Part shown: one piece after another, positions 38,744-46,587 of the stretch
Layout: the number at the start of each line of letters is the position of its first letter
How positions within the stretch are numbered: position 1 is the stretch's first letter
DNA from: a virus
DNA: 47,508 nt
IMG/VR virus record: IMGVR_UViG_3300025326_000064
Span: 1 to 47,508 of that record
Reading direction: 5' to 3' (one strand)
The notes under the pieces: generated by a model
Database searches by the model: none
The model's input: the letters and a program-made list of their open reading frames with translations, nothing else
Told to the model about the DNA's origin: nothing
Position numbers and translations under genes: made by a program

Positions 38744-38778
38744 GCGCCCGACCCGCGCTACATGCGAGAGCCGGGCGC
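38744..38778 (-). terminator. Stem-loop after the capsid gene
   Basis: GCGCCCG (38744-38750) pairs with CGGGCGC (38772-38778). It lies 33 bases after the capsid stop, in the 89-base gap before the next gene. A partial terminator here would raise capsid expression over downstream genes. No T-tract. Confidence 0.5.
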
Positions 38779-38810
38779 GTAACCCTTATGTCACCCCACG
38801 GGGCGCCTTA

Positions 38811-40391
38811 CTATGCTGTGCAGTCCTCGCCAGTACCAAGCGCCGGGCGAACACCCGATGCGCAGAACGGAGCCTGGATAGTTGCCGCTGGAGCACAGCC
38901 GGGCTTCTCAACGAACTCGAAGGACTCAACGGACCACTGCAGCTTATTCTGACGAGCCAACTCGGGACTACGAGTGACACCCAGGTCGATCTCGGGAGCG
39001 ACACCAAGCAGGAAGTCCTCCGGCCGGTACAACGCGATCTCCTGCACCACCGGATGCGGATCACCCACAGCGATGGGGCCACCAGGAGCAACGAACGCCG
39101 TATGAGCGAGTGGTAGCGGAACTCCGGTGATCTCGTCAACCAACTCGACCACTCGGGTAACTCCGAGTTCTCGGAGCCGTTCAAGGATCCTTCCCCATGT
39201 CTCATCAGGGCTACGGGCACCGGTCAGGAACCCGTCAGTGATGATTCGCTCCTTGAGACCAGCAGGAATGGTGAGCGTGTACTGAGGATTAGCTTCTCGG
39301 AGGTTCGCCCTGACCTTCTCCATGAACCAGCCAACAACCACTAGGAGCTGAGCGCCAGCACCATAAGCGGTCAGTGCGTAGCCGAAGGAGTACTGCGAGG
39401 ACAGTGCCTTGAGGCGGTTGTATACGAGGAGTTCAGCGGTCTTACTGTACGCCACTCGCATGACGTGCTCGAGGTTCGCTACGAGCTGTGGGTTACCAAT
39501 GAGCTGCTGTGTAGTGAAGCTGGCACACGCTGCGACTGCGTACAGGGCGCTGGTGATCTCGGGCTCGCACTCCAACTCGAAACACGGCTTCCAAGTGCTG
39601 ATGACCTCGGGGTCAACATTGTCCTGGTCTGCACAAGTCCACTCCGTAACACCGGTGAGTGCGTCAGCGAGGTCAATCTGGCGAACATACTTCACGTCTC
39701 CACTGGCGGTGAGTGTTGGGAGTGTGTCGGACAGTGGCCGGATTGTCTCGCCGCATTCCTTGATAGCGGTGATTGCGTCGTCTGGGCCGCAGAAACACCC
39801 AGCAGCGGTCTTATCCGAACCATCGAGACGGCTGAGGATCGCTGCTTGTATAGCGTCGTTGGCGTTCTGGCCCTCGCGTACGATGTGGTTGGTTTCGCGG
39901 CGCATCGTACTGAAGCTGTGGCGCTCTTCGCGGCTGACGTTACCGGTGATCATGTTCCTGACGAACTTCCGCATACTGCCACTGGCCTTGTCGGCCTCAT
40001 CGCGAGTGACTCGTATGCTTGGCGCGCGGCCACCACCCATCGCCGCTGAAGCTACTGCGTCGTCGACAGCTGCATCAGCATCTCCGACCTCAGCCGTCTC
40101 GGCATCCTCACCATCTGCGTCAGAGTCCTCGGCTGCATCGTCGCCCTCGGCGGCTTCTGCTGCTTCGTCGCCTTCAGGCTGGGTGTCCTCGGCGGCTGCT
40201 TCCTCAGCTGCGAGTGCCGCTTCGATCGCGGCATTCAACCGGTCACGATCATTCAGAAGGGATTCCAGGGAAGCAACGCGAGCAGCGTCGTCCAAGTCTC
40301 CGGTCTTCACCGAGTCATACTCCAGGCGATTCGCGACTGCGAATCCCTTGAGCTGCTCGACACTGAATCCGGCAAGATCGTTCGGAACCAT
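38811..40391 (-). CDS. Major capsid protein (HK97 fold) with N-terminal scaffold region
   Basis: 526 residues from ATG 40391 (GGGAGGT upstream). The first 135 residues are helical and acidic (AEEAAAEDTQPEGDEAAEAA), a likely scaffold or delta domain removed by the protease. The rest has typical capsid segments: RPLSDTLPTLTASGDVKYVRQ, TTQQLIGNPQLVANLEHVMR, VGWFMEKVRANLREANPQY, TWGRILERLRELGVTRVV. Homologous to HK97-type capsids of actinophages. Confidence 0.88.
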   Translation of the reverse strand: MVPNDLAGFSVEQLKGFAVANRLEYDSVKTGDLDDAARVASLESLLNDRDRLNAAIEAALAAEEAAAEDTQPEGDEAAEAAEGDDAAEDSDADGEDAETAEVGDADAAVDDAVASAAMGGGRAPSIRVTRDEADKASGSMRKFVRNMITGNVSREERHSFSTMRRETNHIVREGQNANDAIQAAILSRLDGSDKTAAGCFCGPDDAITAIKECGETIRPLSDTLPTLTASGDVKYVRQIDLADALTGVTEWTCADQDNVDPEVISTWKPCFELECEPEITSALYAVAACASFTTQQLIGNPQLVANLEHVMRVAYSKTAELLVYNRLKALSSQYSFGYALTAYGAGAQLLVVVGWFMEKVRANLREANPQYTLTIPAGLKERIITDGFLTGARSPDETWGRILERLRELGVTRVVELVDEITGVPLPLAHTAFVAPGGPIAVGDPHPVVQEIALYRPEDFLLGVAPEIDLGVTRSPELARQNKLQWSVESFEFVEKPGCAPAATIQAPFCASGVRPALGTGEDCTA

Positions 40392-40456
40392 TGTGACCTC
40401 CCAGTCACCCACTCGTTGCTTCTACGCGAAGCATTACACACACTCCACGCTTGGCG

Positions 40457-40624
40457 CTAACTCTTCTTACTTCTACGCTTCTGAACAGCGTGCCCAAACG
40501 CGTACCCAACACCCGCAGTAGCGATAGCGAGGTATGGCTCTGGGTCTCCACCATTGACCTCTACGATGGCCGCAGCTATCACTGCAGCGACGATCACTAC
40601 GCCCGCTTCTACCTTGTCAATCAC
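40457..40624 (-). CDS. Small membrane protein with basic tail, holin candidate
   Basis: 55 residues from a GTG overlapping the protease stop (GTGA). Residues about 8-22 (GVVIVAAVIAAAIVEV) and about 31-46 (YLAIATAGVGYAFGHAV) are hydrophobic, with a short acidic turn between and a basic end (KRRSKKS). Holin-like topology, but located between capsid protease and capsid genes. Could be a holin, a membrane anchor for assembly, or unrelated. Confidence 0.5.
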   Translation of the reverse strand: MIDKVEAGVVIVAAVIAAAIVEVNGGDPEPYLAIATAGVGYAFGHAVQKRRSKKS

Positions 40625-42483
40625 GCTGGCCGGTTCTCACGCTCGCGCTGCCGAATCGCATTCAACCGCGCGTTGAGCTGTGTCGCTTCGAGGAGTTCCC
40701 GGATCTGCGTAGTGGCCTCGAGGAGCGCGTCGATCTTATCTCCGAGAGCTACGAGCTGATCGGTACTAGCGTCTGAAGCGTTTGCATCACCGGTGGGGGT
40801 CTCATCTGTGGTGGTCTGCCCTTCGGATGCTTCCGCGGCTCCCGCTGTTTCCTTACTCATCTGCTCTCCCCCACCACTATCCTCGTCGGTACTAGCACCG
40901 ATTGTAACAGTAGCGTCGTGAATTGCCGGCATGGGAGTAAGCGTAGCGCCAGCAATAACGATCTTCGTCATAACCCAGAGTTCGTCCTGGTTCACGTACG
41001 AGTCTTCCGGGCCACCTATGCCATCAATACTTACGCCCTTCAGCTCACCGTTCGCGATAGCGTCCAGGACGCGTTGCCCGTATTCTGACGCGGCTTCTGG
41101 CCGGATGGTGCCCTTGTACTTGACGCGCTTCTCATCGTCGACGCTGCGATAGATCTCGTCGATGGTTCCTACGAGTTGAGCTTCGTTATGCCCATCCGTG
41201 TTCTCGAGCTTCGCATACAGGGGTAGTGGGGTTTCTCGCCACTTGGTAGCACCAGCTTCGATGAGGCGCCCGTCCTCAGTGGGCTGATCCTCTACCACTA
41301 GCGTCCCACTCACAGCGATACCGGTACCCGTGGTGTTTGTGTCGAGTTGGATTGTGCCACTGGCGGTTACTGACTGCATCTCATCACTCCAAGGCGGAAC
41401 GATAGTGTCGTCATCGAAGGCTTCAGCGATCTTCTCGTAGTACTTGGCGACATTGGCCTTGATGGAGTCCAGGTCAGAGTCGGAGATTCCTTCTACGCCG
41501 CCCCTAGCGCCCTGCAATACTGCGGCTACTGCGAACACTCCTCGTGGTATCGCTCGGAGTTCCCCGTCGACCACGTCTGCGTATCCGAGTTTGTAGGAAC
41601 CAAAATCTTCGGGCGAGTCACTATCGAACCAGAAGAACGCCTTCGCGTACTTCGCGTTTGGTTCCTCTGATGCTTCGGCCCACTCCCTAACCCGACTCTC
41701 TGCCGCGTCCCCATCCCACTCGTACTGTCGGTCATCAAGTACCGGTAAGTCCGCGTAAGCGGTAGTGCCGAGACGTATTCCGAGTGTGGATACTGCCATG
41801 ACGTACTCTCCGATCCTTCGTACCAGTTCTTCTACGTTGATACCATCCAGCTGCACGATTGGCTCTCGGAGCATTGGCATCATCGTAATCACGCCACTAG
41901 CAGCCTTATCTGCCCGAGCGTACTTCAGGCCGGGTACGTTGACGAGGCAAGCTCCGACCAGTTCGTAGCCTGCTCTGCCACTATGAATATCACGCCAATC
42001 ACCGATAGCCGCCCAATGCCCACTTCTAGCACTGGCACGGAGCTTCGCGATGTCGAGGTCAGTGACCGTGGGCCAACAGGCCCCAGCGAACCACACACCA
42101 TTCTCATCCTCGCCATACGCGACCCTGGCGAGTTGCGTGCTGGTGTCCTCGTAGAACGATTGAAGATTCTCCAACCGGTCAGGGTCATCCATGTCGACGT
42201 TAGCGTGCCCAGCGTCCCCACCGAGATTCGCGGTTTTCACGGTAGAACCATCAGAGCACACCGTGTCGCCTGTATGAGCATACGCATACTTGGTTTTTGA
42301 CCGTGGTGGCTTCCACTGATCAGACCTGCCGTTCATTAGGACGCTTCCCCAATGGCACAGGTACCCGTATATCCGCCCGTTTTGTTCAACGATGCAACCC
42401 GTGTCACTGGGCATATCGTGGGGTGGCGTGAACCACTCTCGTGGTGGTGCGAGGGGGATACTCGGATTCTGCATCGTGGTCAT
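40621..42483 (-). CDS. Capsid maturation protease with C-terminal scaffold
   Basis: 620 residues from ATG 42483 (MTTMQNPSIP); a frame from 42543 is open but without a ribosome binding site. The N-terminal half contains a serine-protease-like section (GRIYGYLCHWGSVLMNG, TGDTVCSDG, HSGRAGYELVGACLV), a middle module (YAKAFFWFDSDSPEDFGSYKLGY, PRGVFAVAAVLQGARGG), then GELKGVSIDGIGG and TPMPAIHDATV. The last 110 residues are a scaffold-like helical and acidic region. It should process the capsid protein. The exact catalytic triad is not assigned. Confidence 0.72.
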   Translation of the reverse strand: MTTMQNPSIPLAPPREWFTPPHDMPSDTGCIVEQNGRIYGYLCHWGSVLMNGRSDQWKPPRSKTKYAYAHTGDTVCSDGSTVKTANLGGDAGHANVDMDDPDRLENLQSFYEDTSTQLARVAYGEDENGVWFAGACWPTVTDLDIAKLRASARSGHWAAIGDWRDIHSGRAGYELVGACLVNVPGLKYARADKAASGVITMMPMLREPIVQLDGINVEELVRRIGEYVMAVSTLGIRLGTTAYADLPVLDDRQYEWDGDAAESRVREWAEASEEPNAKYAKAFFWFDSDSPEDFGSYKLGYADVVDGELRAIPRGVFAVAAVLQGARGGVEGISDSDLDSIKANVAKYYEKIAEAFDDDTIVPPWSDEMQSVTASGTIQLDTNTTGTGIAVSGTLVVEDQPTEDGRLIEAGATKWRETPLPLYAKLENTDGHNEAQLVGTIDEIYRSVDDEKRVKYKGTIRPEAASEYGQRVLDAIANGELKGVSIDGIGGPEDSYVNQDELWVMTKIVIAGATLTPMPAIHDATVTIGASTDEDSGGGEQMSKETAGAAEASEGQTTTDETPTGDANASDASTDQLVALGDKIDALLEATTQIRELLEATQLNARLNAIRQRERENRPA

Positions 42484-42499
42484 AAGCAGAGTGTAACGC

Positions 42500-42709
42500 T
42501 TACACGCTTCTACTCGCCCGCTTACACGTACAGAGCTTCCCACAACCAGTAGGCTCTCCTGAGCCGGGGTTGAGTCTCACCATCACAGATTCTGGAGTCT
42601 CACCAGAGTCCAGGAGCGCACCGACCCGCCTGAGGATAGTGTGCGTATCGTAGTGACCAATACGACTGGTAAGCGAGTCTAGTGTGATCGTTACGGTATT
42701 CCTGGGCAT
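42500..42709 (-). CDS. Small hypothetical protein (69 aa)
   Basis: 69 residues, start four bases after the peptidase stop. N-terminal beta-like strand (NTVTITLDSLTSRIG), helix (ILRRVGALLDSGETPESV), then a Cys cluster (TGCGKLCTCKRAS). No family is recognised. Confidence 0.5.
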   Translation of the reverse strand: MPRNTVTITLDSLTSRIGHYDTHTILRRVGALLDSGETPESVMVRLNPGSGEPTGCGKLCTCKRASRSV

Positions 42710-42713
42710 GACG

Positions 42714-43241
42714 CTACGCTACCGGCTTGGACCTGGCCAAGTGTAGGTGGTCCCCATGGTTCGGGAAGTACCCCTGGTATACGACGCCATTCTTGATATA
42801 CCACGGGAAGGGTCCGAATACCTCCGCCCATTGTTCCTTGTGGCTTCGTGCGTGCTCCCCCGCTTTTACCAGGGTACTTCGTGTATTCGATGCGTCACCA
42901 TAGTCGTATGCTTCGACACCACCCCAGGGCGCGGGGCGGTAGTGGTAACTATTCTTCGAGTGAACCCCAACCGCTTCATGATCGCCACTAGACCGGTTCA
43001 GACTGAACTTCTTCTCGATGATGTGGAAGGGGTTCTGATCGACCTGGCCCACGCGGATCCTGAACCCGCGCTTCCGAGCCCAATTCCTGGCATACGTCAC
43101 TTGGTTGCTAGTGAGTCTTGATCTGAGGCCTGGCTGGTTCTTTTGGAGCGTGAATCCCTTGTTCTTCGTGATGTAGACGAGGTGCCACTTCTTCCCAAGC
43201 CGGGTTACTGTCACGACGTACTTACGAGTGGTACCAGCCAT
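42714..43241 (-). CDS. M15-like peptidase/endolysin-type protein
   Basis: 175 residues starting right after the portal stop. The N-terminal 70 residues are basic and look like a cell-wall or substrate-binding region. The C-terminal half has SYHYRPAPWGGVEAYDYGD (H100, D113), a conserved Glu (E140), and GDHLHLAR (H165, H167), the zinc ligands of M15-type DD- or LD-carboxypeptidases/endopeptidases. It could be an endolysin (peptide-bond cutter), complementing the lysozyme-like protein at 2597, or a virion hydrolase. Its position in the head operon is odd for an endolysin. Confidence 0.7.
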   Translation of the reverse strand: MAGTTRKYVVTVTRLGKKWHLVYITKNKGFTLQKNQPGLRSRLTSNQVTYARNWARKRGFRIRVGQVDQNPFHIIEKKFSLNRSSGDHEAVGVHSKNSYHYRPAPWGGVEAYDYGDASNTRSTLVKAGEHARSHKEQWAEVFGPFPWYIKNGVVYQGYFPNHGDHLHLARSKPVA

Positions 43242-45401
43242 CTACTGCTTCTCCTGGGTTGCTTGGTCTAGTTCAACGAAATCGATCTCGTACTCGCAGA
43301 GGCACCCATCGTGGTCACCAGGAAAATACACGTTACCCTGGGGAAACGTGTCTCCCGAGTGGTCGAGTGCGTCGAATTCTTGCCACGAGAACCACGATCG
43401 GCCATGAAGTGCTTCGTGTGGTGGGTAGGGCCTAGCGGGCTCGTCGTGGATCCACGTGTACTGAGTAGCGAACGCGCCAACCTCGTCTCTGAGGGTACTT
43501 TGTAGCGCTGGGTCTGCAGCTGCGTGTGTTGGACGCTTCGTATTACCCGCCGCTCCGTTGCTCTCTGTGGATCCGCCGTTCGCGGTGCTGGTCATTGTTC
43601 GGATCGTGGCCTCGGTAACTCGAGCTGGCTTTCCTGATTTGTAGCTGGCGCGCTCAATCTTCAACGCGGCTTGCTCGGCTGTCTTAGCTACAGCCTGGGC
43701 CCTCGATGCGAACTCAACACTCCACAGGCTCCTCAGCGCCGGGTAGTCGATATTCGTCAGGGTAGCGATACGCCTCAGCATCGTGAAGAGTTGGTCAATC
43801 GTTCCTGCTTGCAGGATGTCACGATACTTAGCGAAGTACGATCCCGCGTCGTAACCCTCGAATACGACCGGGTCAGACGCGGCGGTCTTGTCAGCCTTAT
43901 CACGCTTCCGCTTCGCAGCCGCACCAGCCTTAGCTGCGTCACCCGCGACCTTCCCAAGAACACTACGGTACAAAGCGTCCAGTTGGCGCTGCTGCTGATT
44001 CGCTATCTTCGACGCGCCCCGCAAGATAGTAGCCGGACGCCTCACCGGAGCTGACGCTGCCGCTGTTCGGTCAGGAGCACCAGCATTCTGACTCTTCGCC
44101 TGCTGATCAAACCACGCGAGCAGCGTCTCCTCAGCGTCAACCCTCATATCGCCAGCGTCGAATCCAGTAGCCTCAATCAACGCTTCGGGCTTCAACGCAC
44201 CGGTCTTGTATACGTCGATCGCTGTACCAGACTGGTCTTGCTGCGCTACAGCCTTCGAAGGATTCGGTACAAGCCGGTACTCGTCGGGGTCGAGGCCGAT
44301 ATTCGCGATGATCCGCGCTACGAGCCCAGCGTACAGGGCGTCTGCTATACGCTGCGCTCGGGGTTCTAGGTGGTAAGCCCACGTGTTCTCGTCGACCTTC
44401 CAATCGGTCCAATGATTCGTATCGCCCAGTCCCAGGATGATCTGAGCGGGTAAGTCAATATCCCTGGCGTACCTCGTGATGTACGAGTCCATACGCTTCG
44501 TTGACTCTGTGGCGGATTCCCTTGTCAGGGTAACGTGCCGGATCTTCTCAATATGCTCCGCTGCCGCGAAGAGCGTTATTGGTACCACGCCGTCAGGGCT
44601 ATGTGGGTCACTGATGGGAGCGGTCATGGCTTCTTCGAGTCGCCGCTCGAAGTGTGACCTAGAACCCGGAGCCTCAGACGCCTCCAAATCCTCAGACAAT
44701 TCCGGTAGAATCTCCTCGGGAATCACGAACACGCCGTTACCAGCAAGCACGCTCGTAGCGTCGCGGTGATCGCTGAGAAGCTCCAGGGCCATGACCTCAA
44801 GGAGACCAGTCAGGGACTTGTGTGGCCCGCCAGCCAGGTGCCTATCAGCGGGGTCTGGGGTGTAGACCCTGATGATTGTGACGTCGTCTGGGATTACTTC
44901 CCACGCTTCTTTCGATCCGTCTATCAGGATGCGCTTCTCGTTGTGACGATTCTTGTATCGCAGCTCTGTCGCAGCGAGAGTCTCGAAACGAAGAGCGTGC
45001 GAAGTGGTACGGGTGACCAGTACGAACACTTCCTCAATGAGGTGCAGGAGTGCGGCTGCGCGTCCGGCCCTGAATCCGTGGTTGAACCGACGCTCGATAC
45101 CTTGGATCTCCGGGGACTCGTCTGCTTTCCACTCGTTCGATGCACGGTCGAATCGTTCGATCTCGAAGGAAACGCGGTCGAGGACGTTATGCACGAAGGA
45201 GTATCCGGTCATGACTTCGGGGACTATACCGGCGTACGTCAGGATCTTTTCTTGCCACTGGTCTAGCTGGGTGTGCATGTGCCGAGCTTCGACGGGGTGT
45301 GTGTGGGCGTGTGTGACTTGGTGCGCGGCTATACGATCACTGAAACGATGCGCGGCTTTAGGGCGCCTGCGGAGGGGGTTGAGGCTTCTACGCTGCGTCA
45401 T
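43242..45401 (-). CDS. Portal protein fused to MuF-like domain
   Basis: 719 residues. The portal part (residues about 1-430) has MHTQLDQWQEKILTYAG, VLDRVSFEIERF, DVTIIRVYTPDPADRHLAG, and stem-helix-like IILGLGDTNHWTDWKVDEN. The C-terminal 280 residues include a helical linker and the MuF module (FATQYTWIHDEPARPYPPHEALHG; GNVYFPGDHDGCLCEYEID). The portal is the ring through which DNA passes; MuF domains sit inside the capsid. A fused single chain is less common than separate genes. Confidence 0.88.
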   Translation of the reverse strand: MTQRRSLNPLRRRPKAAHRFSDRIAAHQVTHAHTHPVEARHMHTQLDQWQEKILTYAGIVPEVMTGYSFVHNVLDRVSFEIERFDRASNEWKADESPEIQGIERRFNHGFRAGRAAALLHLIEEVFVLVTRTTSHALRFETLAATELRYKNRHNEKRILIDGSKEAWEVIPDDVTIIRVYTPDPADRHLAGGPHKSLTGLLEVMALELLSDHRDATSVLAGNGVFVIPEEILPELSEDLEASEAPGSRSHFERRLEEAMTAPISDPHSPDGVVPITLFAAAEHIEKIRHVTLTRESATESTKRMDSYITRYARDIDLPAQIILGLGDTNHWTDWKVDENTWAYHLEPRAQRIADALYAGLVARIIANIGLDPDEYRLVPNPSKAVAQQDQSGTAIDVYKTGALKPEALIEATGFDAGDMRVDAEETLLAWFDQQAKSQNAGAPDRTAAASAPVRRPATILRGASKIANQQQRQLDALYRSVLGKVAGDAAKAGAAAKRKRDKADKTAASDPVVFEGYDAGSYFAKYRDILQAGTIDQLFTMLRRIATLTNIDYPALRSLWSVEFASRAQAVAKTAEQAALKIERASYKSGKPARVTEATIRTMTSTANGGSTESNGAAGNTKRPTHAAADPALQSTLRDEVGAFATQYTWIHDEPARPYPPHEALHGRSWFSWQEFDALDHSGDTFPQGNVYFPGDHDGCLCEYEIDFVELDQATQEKQ

Positions 45402-45561
45402 GAACTAAAACCTCGGTAGTTGGAACATCGACAGCGATTAGTGCAAGGATCTCACCAGCTTCGTTTCGTAGTTCTAGGTTGACCCTGACGTGAGATATAC
45501 CTTCGATGACGACGAATCGAGTTTCGATGATCTCTGTGCTGATGCTTACTTCATGAGCCAT
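45388..45561 (-). CDS. Small beta-rich hypothetical protein (57 aa)
   Basis: 57 residues (MAHEVSISTEIIETRFVVIE). Beta-rich with alternating hydrophobic residues. Overlaps the portal start by 14 bases and the upstream gene by 11 bases. Unknown function. Confidence 0.55.
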   Translation of the reverse strand: MAHEVSISTEIIETRFVVIEGISHVRVNLELRNEAGEILALIAVDVPTTEVLVHDAA

Positions 45562-45946
45562 ATTGTCGCCTCGAGGCCGCGATGATGATTTCACTGAGTT
45601 GTGCTAACGCCGCTACCGTCAACACGACTATGGCTTGGGACTCGGCGAGTTGCAGGGCAGCATACGCTGCGATTGTGACCCATACTCCTACGCAGTGGTA
45701 GCACGCCAGTAAACTACCGATGAAGCCGGGATCGTGGTACACGAAGGGCTCCCCATACTCACTCTTGCCACGCACGGGGTACTCGTACTGGTAGAAGTGT
45801 CCCCGATTATCATCGTCGGGTGGGGGGCTCCACTTGAACACTCGATGCCGCAGGGGCTCGAGTAGGTCATCGAACACTAAGAGGCTGGTGATCCTCGCTA
45901 CACCGAGCGCTGCGGTTACCAGAAGCAATGGGTCTAGTGTGGGCAT
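45551..45946 (-). CDS. DUF1360-like membrane protein
   Basis: 131 residues. N-terminal helix (DPLLLVTAALGVARITSLLVFDD), cytoplasmic loop, LLACYHCVGVWVTIAAYAALQLA (CxxC before a membrane helix), and a third hydrophobic helix (QAIVVLTVAALAQLSEIIIAA). The CYHCVGVW motif is that of DUF1360, found in phages and bacteria; the role is unknown. Confidence 0.68.
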   Translation of the reverse strand: MPTLDPLLLVTAALGVARITSLLVFDDLLEPLRHRVFKWSPPPDDDNRGHFYQYEYPVRGKSEYGEPFVYHDPGFIGSLLACYHCVGVWVTIAAYAALQLAESQAIVVLTVAALAQLSEIIIAASRRQYGS

Positions 45947-45955
45947 AATCGTAGT

Positions 45956-46138
45956 CTAACGGTGGTGCTTACTGCGAGTGGTAGCCACGTGCCACTTGCC
46001 ACACTCCTCGCAGTGATACGCGTGGGTGGGGTTCTTGCATATTACGGTTTGCCACTCCGCTACGAATTCTGCGGCTCTGGGTGTCGCCCATTGTTTCTTA
46101 GGGAGTCCGCTTCGACTGTTACATGCGCGGTTCTGCAT
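45956..46138 (-). CDS. Small zinc protein with C..CGKWH motif
   Basis: 60 residues from ATG 46138; the frame is open further to 46330 but the terminator hairpin (46170-46202) lies in that part. The end AYHCEECGKWHVATTR is a well-known small phage zinc motif (Y-x-C-x-x-CG-x-W-H-x-T). Basic N-terminus (KKQWATPRAAEFVAEW). Function unknown. Confidence 0.65.
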   Translation of the reverse strand: MQNRACNSRSGLPKKQWATPRAAEFVAEWQTVICKNPTHAYHCEECGKWHVATTRSKHHR

Positions 46139-46169
46139 GCCCTGGATTCTACGAGGGGGGGTGGATGTG

Positions 46170-46202
46170 GAGGAGCCCCAGCACGGGGGTGTGGGGCTCC
46201 TC
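46170..46202 (-). terminator. Strong stem-loop downstream of the terminase block
   Basis: GAGGAGCCCCA (46170-46180) pairs perfectly with TGGGGCTCCTC (46192-46202): 11 pairs, 11-base loop. It lies between the gene ending at 46343 and the start at 46138. No T-tract. Probably a (partial) terminator separating the packaging genes from the head operon. The rest of the 46203-46342 stretch has no recognised feature. Confidence 0.65.
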
Positions 46203-46342
46203 GGGGCACTCCTGCCACCCTCCCCAGGGTTGGCAATGGTGCCGGGTGTGTGACTCTCGGATGATGAGTCCGAAGGATTTGCGGGCCACACTATGACGAT
46301 TCTAGGACTGCTAGGTACCAGAATACGCACGAGGGATGCTAC

Positions 46343-46552
46343 CTACGGCTTCGGATGCTTCGACTCACTAGTTTTCTTACGACGCATCCTGATCCTGACA
46401 CTTTCGGGTAGGGGCTCAGGGACACGCTCATACGATACTGGTTCCCACCCCTTCTTCTTGTACCTGCCCAGTACCATCTCGCAGTCACCGACGCGTTCTA
46501 GTACGAGGATGGTTTTCTCCTCGTACTCCTTCTCCTTATCGGGTTTAGTCAT
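46343..46552 (-). CDS. Small charged hypothetical protein (69 aa)
   Basis: 69 residues, very charged (MTKPDKEKEYEEKTILVLERVG; YKKKGWEPVSYERVPEP; a basic end RIRMRRKKTSE). Follows terL. Unknown. Confidence 0.55.
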   Translation of the reverse strand: MTKPDKEKEYEEKTILVLERVGDCEMVLGRYKKKGWEPVSYERVPEPLPESVRIRMRRKKTSESKHPKP

Positions 46553-46587
46553 GCGTGTTCCCTGACTCGGATCCCTCTAAAGAGAGG

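Noticed and set aside
46139-46330. N-terminal extension of the small zinc protein
   Set aside because: The frame is open, but it crosses the terminator hairpin and is low-complexity Pro/Ser; the ATG at 46138 is a better start.
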